A stretch of DNA of 64,000 nucleotides from Pseudomonas cremoris (lineage in GTDB: Bacteria > Pseudomonadota > Gammaproteobacteria > Pseudomonadales > Pseudomonadaceae), in the NCBI RefSeq assembly GCF_014230465.1, contig NZ_JAAXCY010000010.1, forward strand, positions 124,001-188,000, read 5' to 3'. Made by a program: the position numbers and the translations under genes. Shown piece by piece: positions 8,609 through 18,087 of this stretch (its first letter is position 1; each line of letters begins with the position of its first letter). A model generated the notes under the pieces. The model saw only the letters and a list, made by a program, of their open reading frames with translations, was not told the origin of the DNA and did not search any database.

Positions 8609-8651
8609 GTTAGTGATCAACCGCACTCACCCCGTGTGTGATCACCGTAAC
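8609..8651. promoter_or_regulatory. Inverted repeat between NIPSNAP and FAH genes
   Basis: Two half-sites, GTTAGTGATCA (8609-8619) and TGATCACCGTAAC (8639-8651), lie in inverted orientation about 19 bp apart in the divergent promoter region, 23-65 bp before the FAH-family start. The cores GTGATCA and TGATCAC are exact complements. This is a good candidate operator for an IclR- or TetR-type regulator of the plus-strand aromatic operon. Confidence 0.5.
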
Positions 8652-8673
8652 GTTCGACTACCGGAATGCATGT

Positions 8674-9660
8674 ATGAAACTGGCTTCGCTCAACTCTGAA
8701 AACCGTGATGGTGCGCTGATTGTGGTGTCCCGCGATCTGTCCCGCGCCGTCTCTGCTGCTGATGTCGCACCCACGCTGCAATGGGCGGTCGAGCACTGGC
8801 AGTCGGTACAGCCGCGCTTGCAGGAACTCTCCGATGCGCTCAATGCCGGTGACGTGCCGGGCAGTTTCGCCTTCGACCAAACCCAGGTGGCATCACCACT
8901 GCCACGGGCATTTCAATGGTTGGACGGCAGCGCCTACCTCAGCCACGTCGAGCTGGTGCGCAAGGCACGTGGTGCGCAGATGCCGGAGTCGTTCCTGCAA
9001 GAGCCTTTGATGTACCAAGGCAGCTCCGACTACTTCACCGGCCCCCGCGACCCGGTGATCGTCGCCAGTGAAGACTGGGGTGTGGACCTCGAAGCCGAAG
9101 TGGCGATCATCACCGATGACGTGCCGATGCTTTGCACGCCCGAGCAAGCCAAGCAGCACATCAAGCTGGTGATGCTGGTCAACGACACCTCGCTGCGCCA
9201 TATCATCCCGGCGGAGTTGAACAAAGGCTTCGGCTTCCTCAATGGCAAAGGCGTGACCGCGTTCTCGCCAGTGGCCGTGACGCCGGATGAGCTGGAGGCA
9301 CACTGGGACGGCGCCAAGGTCGACCTGGCGCTGAGCGTGCATGTGAACGATGAACTGCTCGGCGCACCCCTGGCCGGGGTCGATAACTACTTCGACTTCT
9401 CCCGCCTGATCGCCCACGCCACCCAGACCCGCACGCTCACCGCTGGCACCATCATCGGCTCCGGCACCGTGTCCAACCACGACCGCAGCCGCGGCTTCTG
9501 CTGCCTCTCGGAAAAACGCGCGCTGGAAGTGGTGAACACCGGCAAGGCGAGCACGCCGTTCTTCAAGTTCGGTGATCGCGTACGGGTCGAGATGTTCGAC
9601 GCGGCGGGCCGTTCGATCTTCGGTGCCATCGATCAGCAGGTTCAAGCCTTCAAGCACTGA
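8674..9660 (+). CDS. Fumarylacetoacetate hydrolase family protein (homogentisate-pathway type)
   Basis: 328-residue FAH-superfamily hydrolase. Beginning [20 protein letters not shown], it resembles the 325-335 residue group often found beside homogentisate dioxygenase in proteobacteria. Metal-site acids lie in [13 protein letters not shown] and LVNDTSLR, followed by [16 protein letters not shown] and [12 protein letters not shown]. Predicted reaction: hydrolysis of fumaryl- or maleylacetoacetate (or an analogue) to acetoacetate plus a C4 diacid. The ATG at 8674 is chosen over a GTG at 8638 from family alignment. It is 70 bp before hmgA. No maleylacetoacetate isomerase gene is present. Confidence 0.88.
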   Translation: MKLASLNSENRDGALIVVSRDLSRAVSAADVAPTLQWAVEHWQSVQPRLQELSDALNAGDVPGSFAFDQTQVASPLPRAFQWLDGSAYLSHVELVRKARGAQMPESFLQEPLMYQGSSDYFTGPRDPVIVASEDWGVDLEAEVAIITDDVPMLCTPEQAKQHIKLVMLVNDTSLRHIIPAELNKGFGFLNGKGVTAFSPVAVTPDELEAHWDGAKVDLALSVHVNDELLGAPLAGVDNYFDFSRLIAHATQTRTLTAGTIIGSGTVSNHDRSRGFCCLSEKRALEVVNTGKASTPFFKFGDRVRVEMFDAAGRSIFGAIDQQVQAFKH

Positions 9661-9730
9661 GTCATGGCGGCGGCCGGCTCGTCGGGAGTTGGCCGCTTAC
9701 TCCCACTCCTTTGAACCGTGTGGAATAACA

Positions 9731-11035
9731 ATGACAACACCACCTCTGAGCTACATGAGCGGCTTCGGCAATCAGTTTGCCAGTGAGGCGCTGGAAGGCG
9801 CGTTGCCCAAGGGCCGTAACTCGCCACAAAACGCGCCCCATGGGTTGTATGCCGAGTTGATCTCCGGCAGTGCCTTTACCGTGGCCCGCGCGGAAAACCG
9901 CCGCACCTGGGTCTACCGCCTGTTGCCTTCAGCCGTACACGGCGCGTTTGAGCCGATGCCCCATGCCAGTTGGGAGTCGGCGCCGTTCAAGGCCGTGGCC
10001 ACGCCGGCCAATCGGTTTCGCTGGGACCCGTGGCCGCAGCCGGCCCCTGGCACCGATTTTATCGATGGCATTGCCACGGTCGGCGGCAATGGTGATGTGG
10101 ATGAGCAATCCGGCATCGTTGCGCATGTGTACCGGGCTAACGCGTCCATGCAGGATCGCTACTTCTTCAATGCCGATGGCGAGCTGCTGATCGTGCCGCA
10201 ACAGGGCCGGTTGCTGATCCAAACCGAGATGGGGGCCCTGCAGATCGTCCCCGGAGAGATCGCGTTGATTCCCCGTGGCATTCACTTTCGCGTCGATCTG
10301 CCGGACGGCACGGCGGCGGGCTATCTCTGCGAGAACTATGGGTTGCCGTTCCGCCTGCCGGAGCTGGGCCCCATCGGCTCAAACGGCCTGGCCAACCCAC
10401 GGGACTTCCTGGTGCCGGTCGCGGCCTATGAGGCGGGTACGCGCACTGTGCGCGTGGTGCGCAAGTTCCTCGGCCAGTTCTGGCAGGCTACCCAGGAGTA
10501 TTCGCCGCTGAATGTGGTGGCCTGGCACGGCAACCTGGCGCCGTGCAAATACGACCTGGCCCACTTCATGGTGATCGGCAGCATTTCGTTCGACCACCCG
10601 GACCCGTCGATCTACACCGTGCTGACGGCTCCTTCGGTGCACCCCGGTACCGCCGACTGTGACTTCGTGGTGTTCCCGCCGCGCTGGCTGGTGGCCGAGG
10701 ATACGTTCCGTCCGCCGTGGTTCCACCGCAACGTGATGAGCGAAATGATGGGCCTGATCAAAGGCATCTACGACGCCAAGGCCGAAGGCTTCGTGCCCGG
10801 CGGCGTGAGCCTGCACAACTGCATGCTGCCCCACGGCCCGGATGTCGCGACATTCGAAAAAGCCAGCACCGCCGAGCTGGTGCCGCACAAGGTGGATAAC
10901 ACCATGGCGTTCATGTTCGAAAGCCGGCGGGTGTTCCGCCTGAGCCGCCAGGCCCTCGACGCCGAGCATCGCCAGGGTGACTACGACGGAGTGTGGGACG
11001 GCTTTCACAGCCCGTTGACGACCCCAGTGCCTTGA
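9731..11035 (+). CDS. hmgA: Homogentisate 1,2-dioxygenase
   Basis: 434-residue cytoplasmic Fe(II) dioxygenase that opens homogentisate to maleylacetoacetate. It has the family start [13 protein letters not shown], the three iron ligands H332 (WFHRN), E338 (MSEMMG) and H368 (LPHGPD), and the acid-base His266 (AWHGN). Length is as expected. The neighbours differ from the usual hmgABC operon: two flavin hydroxylases replace the isomerase. This suggests a dedicated copy for an extra aromatic substrate, possibly a ring-substituted homogentisate. The ATG at 9731 begins the family-like N-terminus. Confidence 0.95.
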   Translation: MTTPPLSYMSGFGNQFASEALEGALPKGRNSPQNAPHGLYAELISGSAFTVARAENRRTWVYRLLPSAVHGAFEPMPHASWESAPFKAVATPANRFRWDPWPQPAPGTDFIDGIATVGGNGDVDEQSGIVAHVYRANASMQDRYFFNADGELLIVPQQGRLLIQTEMGALQIVPGEIALIPRGIHFRVDLPDGTAAGYLCENYGLPFRLPELGPIGSNGLANPRDFLVPVAAYEAGTRTVRVVRKFLGQFWQATQEYSPLNVVAWHGNLAPCKYDLAHFMVIGSISFDHPDPSIYTVLTAPSVHPGTADCDFVVFPPRWLVAEDTFRPPWFHRNVMSEMMGLIKGIYDAKAEGFVPGGVSLHNCMLPHGPDVATFEKASTAELVPHKVDNTMAFMFESRRVFRLSRQALDAEHRQGDYDGVWDGFHSPLTTPVP

Positions 11036-11052
11036 ACAAGAAGACGACCATC

Positions 11053-12660
11053 ATGCAGACATTCGACGCAATCATCTCGGGCTACGGCCCCACCGGCGCC
11101 ACCCTGGCCAACCTGCTGGGCAGCATGGGCATGCGCGTGGCAGTCATCGAGCGCGAGAACGCCATTTTCGACAAGCCACGGGCAATCACCGCCGACCACG
11201 AAGCAACCCGTGCCTTTCAGGCGGCGGGTCTTGCCGAGGCAATCATGCAAAGCACCTGCGCCCATCCCGGCACCGATTTTGTCGGGGTGCAGGGGCAGGT
11301 CATCAAGCGTTTCTATCCGATGCCGGCACCTGGTCCGTTGGGGTGGGAGCCCACCTATATGTTTTACCAGCCGGCGCTGGAAGCCACGCTGCGCGAGGGC
11401 GTTGCCCGCTTCAACGATGTGCAGGTGCTCCTCGGCCACAGCCTGGTGGAGTATCGCCAGTCTGAACACCGTGTCGAAGTGGATATCGTTGATGGCAACG
11501 GCCAAACGCAGACATTGGCCGGGCGCTATCTACTGGCCTGTGACGGTGCGCGCAGTGTGGTTCGCACACAGATGAATGCGGCCATCCACGACCTGGACTT
11601 TGATGAGTGGTGGGTGGTGGTCGACGTGCAATTGCTCGGCGATATCGAGCTGCCCGAGCGTTGCGTGCAGTACTGCCGGCCATCGCGGCCGGGCACTTAC
11701 ATCGTTGGGCCGGATCAGTTGCGCCGTTGGGAGATCAAGGTGCTGCCGGGGGAATCACCGGAGTCGTTCAACGATCCGGCGCACCTCGACGCGGTGCTGT
11801 CGATGTTTGTCGATACTGCGTCGGTGCAGGTGCAGCGTGTGGCCATTTATCGCTTTCATGCGGTGGTGGTCGAACAATGGCGCGATCGCCGGGTGTTTTT
11901 GCTGGGGGACGCTGCGCACCAGATGCCGCCGTTCATGGGCCAGGGCCTGTGTGCCGGGGTCAGGGATGCCTATAACCTAGCTTGGAAGCTCGACGCGGTG
12001 TCCCGTGGGTTGGCCGATCCCGCGATGCTCGACAGCTATACCGCCGAACGCCGCCCCCACGTGCAGCAGGTGGTCGCCACCGCCAAGTCCTTCGGGCTGA
12101 TCATCGGCGAACTGGATGAAGACGCCGCCCGATTGCGCGACCAGCGCCTGCAAGCGGAGCTGGATTCGGGTGTCGCACAAACCGTGCGCCAGGCCTTTAT
12201 TCCGGGGCTCAGCGCTGGCCTGTTGCATTTCGACGACAACGGTACGTTGGGCGCCGGGGCCGGCCAACTGTTCCCCCAACCCTGGGTCAGTGGGCCGGCG
12301 TTGCCACGGGCGCGTCTGGACGATGTTACCCGTGGCCAGTTTTACCTGGTGTGCCGGGACAGCCGTTGGGTTGAGCAGGCCAACGCGTTGTTTGCCGACA
12401 GCACCTGCCTGTTTGCCAGCGCCGTGGTGTGCCTCGACAAAAGGCGCCAGGGCGGTTTCGAAAACGACGCGGTGTATTGCACGGAAGAGGGCGGTTTCAT
12501 CCAGCAATGGCTTGCCTCCTTCGAGGCTGGCGCCGTGTTGGTTCGCCCGGATGGCGTGGCGTTTGGCATTGCCCGCGATCCCGCAGGGTTGGCGGCATTG
12601 ATCGTGGATGCCGATCAGAAAATGGGCAGTGTCTCGTTTGTTCGGGAACTGGCTATTTAA
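11053..12660 (+). CDS. FAD-dependent aromatic monooxygenase (MhpA-like)
   Basis: 535-residue class A flavoprotein hydroxylase. FAD/NADPH motifs: SGYGPTGATLANLLG at residue about 9, LACDGARSVVR in the middle, and FLLGDAAHQMPPFMGQG near residue 290. The C-terminal third is the thioredoxin-like extension found in 3-(3-hydroxyphenyl)propionate hydroxylases (MhpA) and phenol hydroxylases. It hydroxylates a phenolic acid with NAD(P)H and O2. Next to hmgA it most simply makes the para-dihydroxylated ring substrate of that dioxygenase. Whether the true substrate is 3-hydroxyphenylpropionate is not shown. Spacing to hmgA is 17 bp. Confidence 0.87.
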   Translation: MQTFDAIISGYGPTGATLANLLGSMGMRVAVIERENAIFDKPRAITADHEATRAFQAAGLAEAIMQSTCAHPGTDFVGVQGQVIKRFYPMPAPGPLGWEPTYMFYQPALEATLREGVARFNDVQVLLGHSLVEYRQSEHRVEVDIVDGNGQTQTLAGRYLLACDGARSVVRTQMNAAIHDLDFDEWWVVVDVQLLGDIELPERCVQYCRPSRPGTYIVGPDQLRRWEIKVLPGESPESFNDPAHLDAVLSMFVDTASVQVQRVAIYRFHAVVVEQWRDRRVFLLGDAAHQMPPFMGQGLCAGVRDAYNLAWKLDAVSRGLADPAMLDSYTAERRPHVQQVVATAKSFGLIIGELDEDAARLRDQRLQAELDSGVAQTVRQAFIPGLSAGLLHFDDNGTLGAGAGQLFPQPWVSGPALPRARLDDVTRGQFYLVCRDSRWVEQANALFADSTCLFASAVVCLDKRRQGGFENDAVYCTEEGGFIQQWLASFEAGAVLVRPDGVAFGIARDPAGLAALIVDADQKMGSVSFVRELAI

Positions 12661-12714
12661 GTTGTGCTGTTAACGTTGTCTCAATAATAAAAATGATCGT
12701 TAAGGACAATAACA

Positions 12715-13689
12715 ATGAATACCTTGTCGAAACAGGCCGTGCGCCTTGCGCGCCCTGCCAGCGTCACCCTGTTGGCTGCATTTGCCTTGGCGGCACAGGC
12801 TTCAAGTTATGAGCCGGTGGGGATTAACTTGGGCGGTACCAGTTTTATGGATGGTTTTGGTCGGTTTGATCCGGGCTTCACCATGATTGAACTGCTGCAA
12901 TATAAAGCCATTGATAAGATCAGTGATCATGCCGGTGATCAAAAGCCGATCTTCAATGATCCGCGCGTGGACTCCACGGTATTGATCTCGCACTTGGCCT
13001 ATACCACACCGTATAAGTTGTTTGACGGGCATATCGGTGTCGAAGCCCTGGTGCCATTGGTTTACAACAAGGCCCGGGAAGACGCCGGCAGCATGGTGGA
13101 GTTCAAGGATGACCCAGGCGTGAACTTCGGCGATATCACCTGGGGGGCGTTCTTGCAGATGGACCCGGTGATGCAGGACGGGCGCCCGGTGTTCGTACAG
13201 CGCTTTGCCTTGAACGTATTGTCGCCCACCGGCAGCTACGACAATGCCAAGGCAGTCAACGCCAGTTCCGGGTTTACTTCGATCAACCCGTACTGGGCCA
13301 TGACGTACTTGCCGACGCCAAAAGTCGAGCTGTCGACGCGTATCAACTACCTCTACAACTTCACCAACAACGACCCGAACGCGGTACCGCCTGGGGTGGA
13401 TGACTTCAAAGCGGGTGATGCGCTGTGGGCCAATTTTACCGCCTCTTATGAGTTCTGGCCGAGTGTCCGGTTGGGCCTCAATGGCTATTACTTCCAGCAA
13501 CTTTCAGAAGACAAGGAAAACGGGCATCGCGCCACGGACAGTCGCACAACGGACTTTTCCATGGGCCCCGGCGGCGCCTGGCAGATTGATCGTAATAACG
13601 TATTGCTGAGTAACGTCTATCTACCGGTGACTGAGAAAAACACCATCTCCGGGTTTCATATGAATCTGCGCTTTATTCATATGTTCTGA
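12715..13689 (+). CDS. SphA/MetA-pathway type outer-membrane transporter
   Basis: 324-residue predicted outer-membrane beta-barrel. The signal peptide ends near residue 29 (AAFALAAQASS); the body has alternating strands and closes with aromatic FHMNLRFIHMF, as barrels do. It resembles the SphA / phenol-degradation MetA family, which accompanies aromatic catabolic genes and is thought to help uptake. AAGGAC precedes the ATG. The 54-bp gap after the hydroxylase is AT-richer than the rest of the operon and may hold a secondary promoter. Confidence 0.82.
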   Translation: MNTLSKQAVRLARPASVTLLAAFALAAQASSYEPVGINLGGTSFMDGFGRFDPGFTMIELLQYKAIDKISDHAGDQKPIFNDPRVDSTVLISHLAYTTPYKLFDGHIGVEALVPLVYNKAREDAGSMVEFKDDPGVNFGDITWGAFLQMDPVMQDGRPVFVQRFALNVLSPTGSYDNAKAVNASSGFTSINPYWAMTYLPTPKVELSTRINYLYNFTNNDPNAVPPGVDDFKAGDALWANFTASYEFWPSVRLGLNGYYFQQLSEDKENGHRATDSRTTDFSMGPGGAWQIDRNNVLLSNVYLPVTEKNTISGFHMNLRFIHMF

Positions 13690-13744
13690 TCGTTTACCGC
13701 CTGCGGTAGATGTTATTGCGCTGCACTTTATCCTGGAGTCATAC

Positions 13745-14962
13745 ATGAACAAGTTGTTTGAGTCAGTGGTTTTTCGCGTGGCCGTAATTTATAGCCTCGG
13801 GGTATTGGCGGCCATGACCGTGGGCGGGGCGGTGCCACAACTGGATGCCATCGCGGGCGAGTTTCATCCCGACAGCCCTTCGGTGATCGGCCTGGTGATG
13901 TCGTTGCCTTCGGTGATGGTGGTGCTGGGGGCCTTGCTGGTGGGTTACCTGGTGGACCGTTTTGGTGACAAGTTGGTGCTGCTGATCGGCAGTGTCGCGC
14001 TGGTGATTGGCGATGGTGTAGTGGTGACGGCGCCAACCCTGCAGACCTTGTTGGTGGGGCGCGGTATTTCCGGCCTGGGCTATGTGTTGATGGCGGTGTC
14101 GGCGATTACCTTGCTGATCCGCATTACCCATGAAAAACAGCGGCACATGGCGATCGCCGTGTGGGCCACGTTTGTGCCGGTCAGTTTCATCATTCCGTTC
14201 CTGACCGCCGGCTGGGTCGCCAGTGCTGGCAGTTGGCGCTTTGCATTCACCGGGCATGCCGTGGTCACGGTGGTGGTCGCCCTGATCGCCTTCGTGGGTG
14301 TGCCGGCGCGGGCCAAGGTGTCGGAGCAACCATCGCGCACCAGTGGCTTGATGTCGGTGCTGCGCTCGCCGTGGCCTTACCTGCTGGGCATCTCGATTGG
14401 CGGCGATGCGTTCCTGCATGTCGGCGTGATTGCCACGCTAGCGCCTTACTTGCAAAGCCATTACGGCGCCGACCCGATGGCAATCAACGCCTGGAACATC
14501 GGCGCCATGGTGCTCAACGCCATGGGCTGCCTGCTGTTTGGCAAGTTGCTCAACCTGGGCTTCTCGCCAGTGCGGGTCGGCCTGGTCGCCATCGTGGCCA
14601 CGGGTGTCCCAGCGTTCGCCATCTATGCCTTGCCCATTGGCATCGGTGCCTCGATTGCCTGTTCGTGGGTGCTGATGTTCTTCAGCGGCATTCTCACCGG
14701 CATGTGGTCGTTCGTGCCCAATGTTTCGCCGTCGGCGAACAGCATCGGTGCCACCAGCGGGCTGGTGACACAGTTGACGTTGCTGGGGGTGTTGCTCAGC
14801 GGGCCGGTCTGTTTTGCCGCGATGAGCGGGGACCTGCCGATTTCGATGCAGGGCGTGATCCTCATCGCGTTGCTGGCGTGTGTTGTGCGCCTGCCGATCC
14901 TGGCCAGGGGCATCGTGCCCAAATGGTCCGATGGCGCGCGCGTGGTGGCGGTCGGGCACTGA
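13745..14962 (+). CDS. MFS transporter
   Basis: 405-residue inner-membrane carrier with about 12 transmembrane segments. The motif-A-like GYLVDRFGDK lies in the loop between helices 2 and 3 (near residue 75). A sugar/drug-type helix 4 (RGISGLGYVLMAVSAITLL) follows. Its position between the outer-membrane protein and the second hydroxylase suggests uptake of the aromatic substrate. Family membership alone does not fix direction or substrate. Confidence 0.88.
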   Translation: MNKLFESVVFRVAVIYSLGVLAAMTVGGAVPQLDAIAGEFHPDSPSVIGLVMSLPSVMVVLGALLVGYLVDRFGDKLVLLIGSVALVIGDGVVVTAPTLQTLLVGRGISGLGYVLMAVSAITLLIRITHEKQRHMAIAVWATFVPVSFIIPFLTAGWVASAGSWRFAFTGHAVVTVVVALIAFVGVPARAKVSEQPSRTSGLMSVLRSPWPYLLGISIGGDAFLHVGVIATLAPYLQSHYGADPMAINAWNIGAMVLNAMGCLLFGKLLNLGFSPVRVGLVAIVATGVPAFAIYALPIGIGASIACSWVLMFFSGILTGMWSFVPNVSPSANSIGATSGLVTQLTLLGVLLSGPVCFAAMSGDLPISMQGVILIALLACVVRLPILARGIVPKWSDGARVVAVGH

Positions 14963-15070
14963 TTCATTTATCCGGGCTGGCTTCCCAGGCGCATCCTGAG
15001 GAGGTTGGCCCACCCCTGAAAAGTATTGAGGTTGGCCAGTATCAACCTCGCCATTGGCTGGAGAGAACTG

Positions 15071-16354
15071 ATGTTGAATATCGCGATAGTCGGTGCGGGT
15101 ATCGGCGGCTTGATGACCGCGTTGCGCCTGCACGAGCAAGGCTTCAAACCGCGTGTGTATGAAGCGGCCCCGGAACTGCGGCCGCTGGGTGTAGGGATCG
15201 TCACCCAGCCCTATGGCACCCGTGAAATCACTGAGGTCGGGCTGTTGGACGAGCTCAATGCGCGTTCGGTGGATGCGGTGGAGTCCTCTTACTTCAACCA
15301 ATATGGCCAGCAGATCTACACCGAGCAATGCGGCGTGCACATGGGCTATCCCCATGGCCAGCGCTTCGTGCATCGGGGCATCTTGCAGATGATCTTGTAC
15401 AAGGCGGTGATCGAGCGCCTGGGTGCGGATTCGGTGGTCATGGGCGTGCGTTGTACCGGCTTCGACCAAGACGATACCGGCGTGACCCTGCGCTTTGCCT
15501 CCACCACCAACGATGCCATGAGCCTGCCCATCGAAGTACGCGCCGACATTGCTATTGCCGGTGACGGTATCAAGTCGGCGATACGCAACCAGATCTTCCC
15601 CGACAAAACCGAGCCGCATTACTCGGGCATCACCCTGTGGCGCGGTGTGACGTTGATGAAGCCGTTCAAACAAGGTGGCACCATCCTGCACATCGGTGCA
15701 CCGAGCAAGGGCAGCCTGATCGTCTACCCGATCCTCGACCACGCCGACGACAGCGGCCTCACCCTGGTCAACTGGGTGGTGGAGCAGAACGGGCGCCCGG
15801 AAAGCATGGAAGACTGGAACCAGGAAGCCGATGTGGCCGAGATCGCGCACATGTTCGACGAGTGCGAGCTGGACTTCATTGATGTCGGCGAAATGCTGCG
15901 CAACGCCCGTGAGGTCTACCTGTTCCCGTTGGTGGACCACGACCCCTTGCCACAGTGGTCGTTCGGCCGCGTCACCTTGATGGGCGATGCCGCCCACGCC
16001 ATGTACCCACGCGGCGGCAACGGCGCGTGCCAGGCACTGGTGGATGCCAAGGTCATCGCCGACGCCTTGGCGACCATCGCCGACCCGGTCGAAGCGCTGA
16101 AACACTACGAAGCGCAACGTCGTGAAACCGCCAACCGCATCGTCATGGCCAACCGCGGCGACGGCCCGGAAGTCGTACGTCGCATCGTCGAAGAACGCAC
16201 CGGTGGCCAGCGTTTCGATGACATCGAGCACGTACTGCCGTTTGCCGAAGCGGACGCGATTTTCAACGAATACCACCGCATGGCCGGTATGAAGCGCCCA
16301 ACGGAAGAAACCCCGTCTGGCACCTTCGCATCGGTGTTCTCCCACAGCGCGTGA
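15071..16354 (+). CDS. FAD-dependent monooxygenase (PhzS-like)
   Basis: 427-residue class A flavin hydroxylase. FAD motif IVGAGIGGLMTAL at the N-terminus; the second motif is VTLMGDAAHAMYPRGGNGACQA near residue 310. The blocks GITLWRGVT, LVNWVVEQ and YLFPLVDHDPLPQW are closer to the PhzS branch (5-methylphenazine-1-carboxylate hydroxylase) than to salicylate or 3-hydroxybenzoate hydroxylases. It is probably the second hydroxylation or decarboxylative hydroxylation step of this cluster. GAGAG lies before the ATG. Last gene of the plus-strand aromatic operon. Confidence 0.86.
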   Translation: MLNIAIVGAGIGGLMTALRLHEQGFKPRVYEAAPELRPLGVGIVTQPYGTREITEVGLLDELNARSVDAVESSYFNQYGQQIYTEQCGVHMGYPHGQRFVHRGILQMILYKAVIERLGADSVVMGVRCTGFDQDDTGVTLRFASTTNDAMSLPIEVRADIAIAGDGIKSAIRNQIFPDKTEPHYSGITLWRGVTLMKPFKQGGTILHIGAPSKGSLIVYPILDHADDSGLTLVNWVVEQNGRPESMEDWNQEADVAEIAHMFDECELDFIDVGEMLRNAREVYLFPLVDHDPLPQWSFGRVTLMGDAAHAMYPRGGNGACQALVDAKVIADALATIADPVEALKHYEAQRRETANRIVMANRGDGPEVVRRIVEERTGGQRFDDIEHVLPFAEADAIFNEYHRMAGMKRPTEETPSGTFASVFSHSA

Positions 16355-16465
16355 GAACAAACGCTCTTGCTCTGCTTTTGATTTTGATCTCAGGCGCTCC
16401 GTCAACCACGCTGGCCGCAGCGAGGTGCTGAGTGGTGGGGCAAGAGCGTTTTCTTACGTTTGACC
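16355..16465. repeat. Short copy of a dispersed Pseudomonas repeat
   Basis: The intergenic segment after the monooxygenase holds 'ggcgctccgtcaaccacgct', then 'gaggtgctgagtggtggggc' and 'gcgttttcttac'. These match the two ends of the longer element at 56885-57160, but the central folded part (about 100 bp) is missing. It looks like an internally deleted form of the same repeat. Confidence 0.65.
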
Positions 16466-16547
16466 GTGTCATCCCAGACAAAAGCTGGCCAGCCATCAGG
16501 CCACCGCGCGAGCCTGCTCCCTCGCCACAGGATTGAAGGTGCATCCC

Positions 16548-17321
16548 ATGATCGAACTTCGCAACATCAGCGCCTTTCAGCACCAAACCCAAGTACTGGA
16601 CCACTTCTCGCTCAGCATAAAAGCCGGCGAACGCGTCGTGATACTGGGCCCGAACGGCGCAGGCAAAAGCACCTTGCTCAAACTCATCGCCCGCGAACTC
16701 TACCCCGTCGAACAACCCGGCAGCTCATTCAAACTGTTCGGCAGCGACCGCATCACCCTCTGGGAACTGCGCGAACGCATCGGCTTCATGTCTCAGGAAT
16801 TCCAGGAAGACTACACCCCCTTCACCCAAGCCCTGGACGTGGTGGTGTCAGGGCTGTTTGGCTCAATCGGCTGCCACGAACGCTTCATTCCGTCACCCGA
16901 GCAATACGCCCACGCGCGGGCCATGTTGGCGCTGGTCGGCATGGCGGGTTACGAATACATGATGTTCCAGCGCTTGTCGGCCGGGCAGCAGCGCCGGCTG
17001 ATCCTGGCCCGGGCATTCATTCACCGGCCTGAGCTGCTGATCTTTGACGAACCCACCAACCACCTGGATGTCGGCGCCAGTAAAATCGTGCTCAACCTGA
17101 TGCGCGACTTTTGCCAGGCCAGCCGTGGCGTGATGCTCACCACCCATGATGTGCATGAAATCATCCCGGAAATCGACCGGGTGATCTTGCTGCAACACGG
17201 CCATATCCTGGTGGATGGTCCCAAGGATGAAGTGCTGACCGCGCATTATCTGTCCGAGCTTTATCAAGTGCCTTTGCGCGTCGAGAAGGACAGGGGTTGG
17301 TACCACCTGCGCCATGGGTAA
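16548..17321 (+). CDS. ABC transporter ATP-binding protein
   Basis: 257-residue ATPase. Walker A GPNGAGKST (residue about 36), signature LSAGQQRR, Walker B LLIFDEP and the H-loop TTHDVHE are all intact. It resembles iron-complex/ModF-like ATPases, but no permease or binding protein is nearby, so it may serve a distant transporter or a non-transport role. I start at the ATG at 16548, which follows AAGGTG; an upstream in-frame TTG lacks support. Confidence 0.85.
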   Translation: MIELRNISAFQHQTQVLDHFSLSIKAGERVVILGPNGAGKSTLLKLIARELYPVEQPGSSFKLFGSDRITLWELRERIGFMSQEFQEDYTPFTQALDVVVSGLFGSIGCHERFIPSPEQYAHARAMLALVGMAGYEYMMFQRLSAGQQRRLILARAFIHRPELLIFDEPTNHLDVGASKIVLNLMRDFCQASRGVMLTTHDVHEIIPEIDRVILLQHGHILVDGPKDEVLTAHYLSELYQVPLRVEKDRGWYHLRHG

Positions 17322-17432
17322 ATGTAGCCTGGATCTTTACCTTGGCTTACACACCCTTTACACCCATCGACGCTATCATCCCGCGCCCTCGAAACCCTGA
17401 ATAACCACCCCGCAACCCTGGACGCCCCCGCC

Positions 17433-17933
17433 TTGAAAACCCTGATCCATCGCTACGCAACGCCCCTCACCACCGGCTTCTTCCTGGTCTCGACGATTTC
17501 CGGTGTCGCGCTGTTCTTCCACTGGTCTTCCGGGCTGTTCCACAGCATGCATGAATGGCTGAGCATGGTCTTGCTCGTGCCGATTGCGCTGCACCTGTGG
17601 AAAAACTGGGGCCCGTTGATGGGCTATATCAAGCGCAAGACGCTGTTCATTCCGCTGGTGTTATCGCTGGTGGTGGCGCTGCCGTTTGTGGTGGCCAATT
17701 TCAGCACGCGGTCAGCCGGCAACCCGGCAGTGGCGGTAGTGCAACTGGTGGGCAATGCGCCGTTGAGCGACAGTGCCGCACTGTTCAAGGCCACGCCGGA
17801 TGAGTTGGTGGCGCGCATGCGTCAACATGGGTGGGCGGTGGAATCTGCCAGCGCCAGCCTCAACCAGGTGGCGCAGACCGCGCATATGCCGCCGGTGCAG
17901 ATGATTGCCGCACTGTTGCGCGATCGTCCCTAA
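17433..17933 (+). CDS. DUF4405 membrane protein
   Basis: 166-residue protein with three N-terminal transmembrane segments: TTGFFLVSTISGVALFFHW, WLSMVLLVPIALHLWKNW and LFIPLVLSLVVALPFVV. The spaced His residues (HWSSGLFHSMHEW and HLWKNW) give a DUF4405, cytochrome-b561-like heme-ligand arrangement. The C-terminal about 60 residues are soluble. The only in-frame start that keeps the full first helix is TTG at 17433, with a weak ribosome site. Role unknown; possible membrane b-type electron carrier. Confidence 0.7.
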   Translation: MKTLIHRYATPLTTGFFLVSTISGVALFFHWSSGLFHSMHEWLSMVLLVPIALHLWKNWGPLMGYIKRKTLFIPLVLSLVVALPFVVANFSTRSAGNPAVAVVQLVGNAPLSDSAALFKATPDELVARMRQHGWAVESASASLNQVAQTAHMPPVQMIAALLRDRP

Positions 17934-17980
17934 ATAGCCTGGGTTGGCGAACACAAATCACCTGATACATGGCGATCAAA

Positions 17981-18070
17981 ATGTGGGAGCGGGCTTGCTC
18001 GCGAAAGCGGTGTATCAGTCAAAGATATTTCGACTGACCCACCGCATTCGCGAGCAAGCCCGCTCCCACA
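17981..18070. repeat. REP/BIME palindrome pair
   Basis: Two inverted copies of the Pseudomonas REP core (tgtgggagcgggcttgctcg and its complement), separated by a short linker, between the convergent DUF4405 and Fe-ADH genes. Both arms are near perfect, giving a large hairpin that could end transcription from both sides. Confidence 0.9.
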
Positions 18071-18087
18071 GGTACAGTGTTCGCCCT

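Noticed and set aside
14438..16405. Open frame of 655 codons antisense to the PhzS-like monooxygenase and MFS genes
   Set aside because: Composition is His/Arg/Gln/Ala-rich without any domain, and it lies opposite well-supported genes. It is a high-GC codon-bias shadow.
17981..18070. Repeated palindromes that could be taken for a CRISPR array
   Set aside because: There are only two inverted copies with no regular direct repeats or spacers; they match the Pseudomonas REP type.
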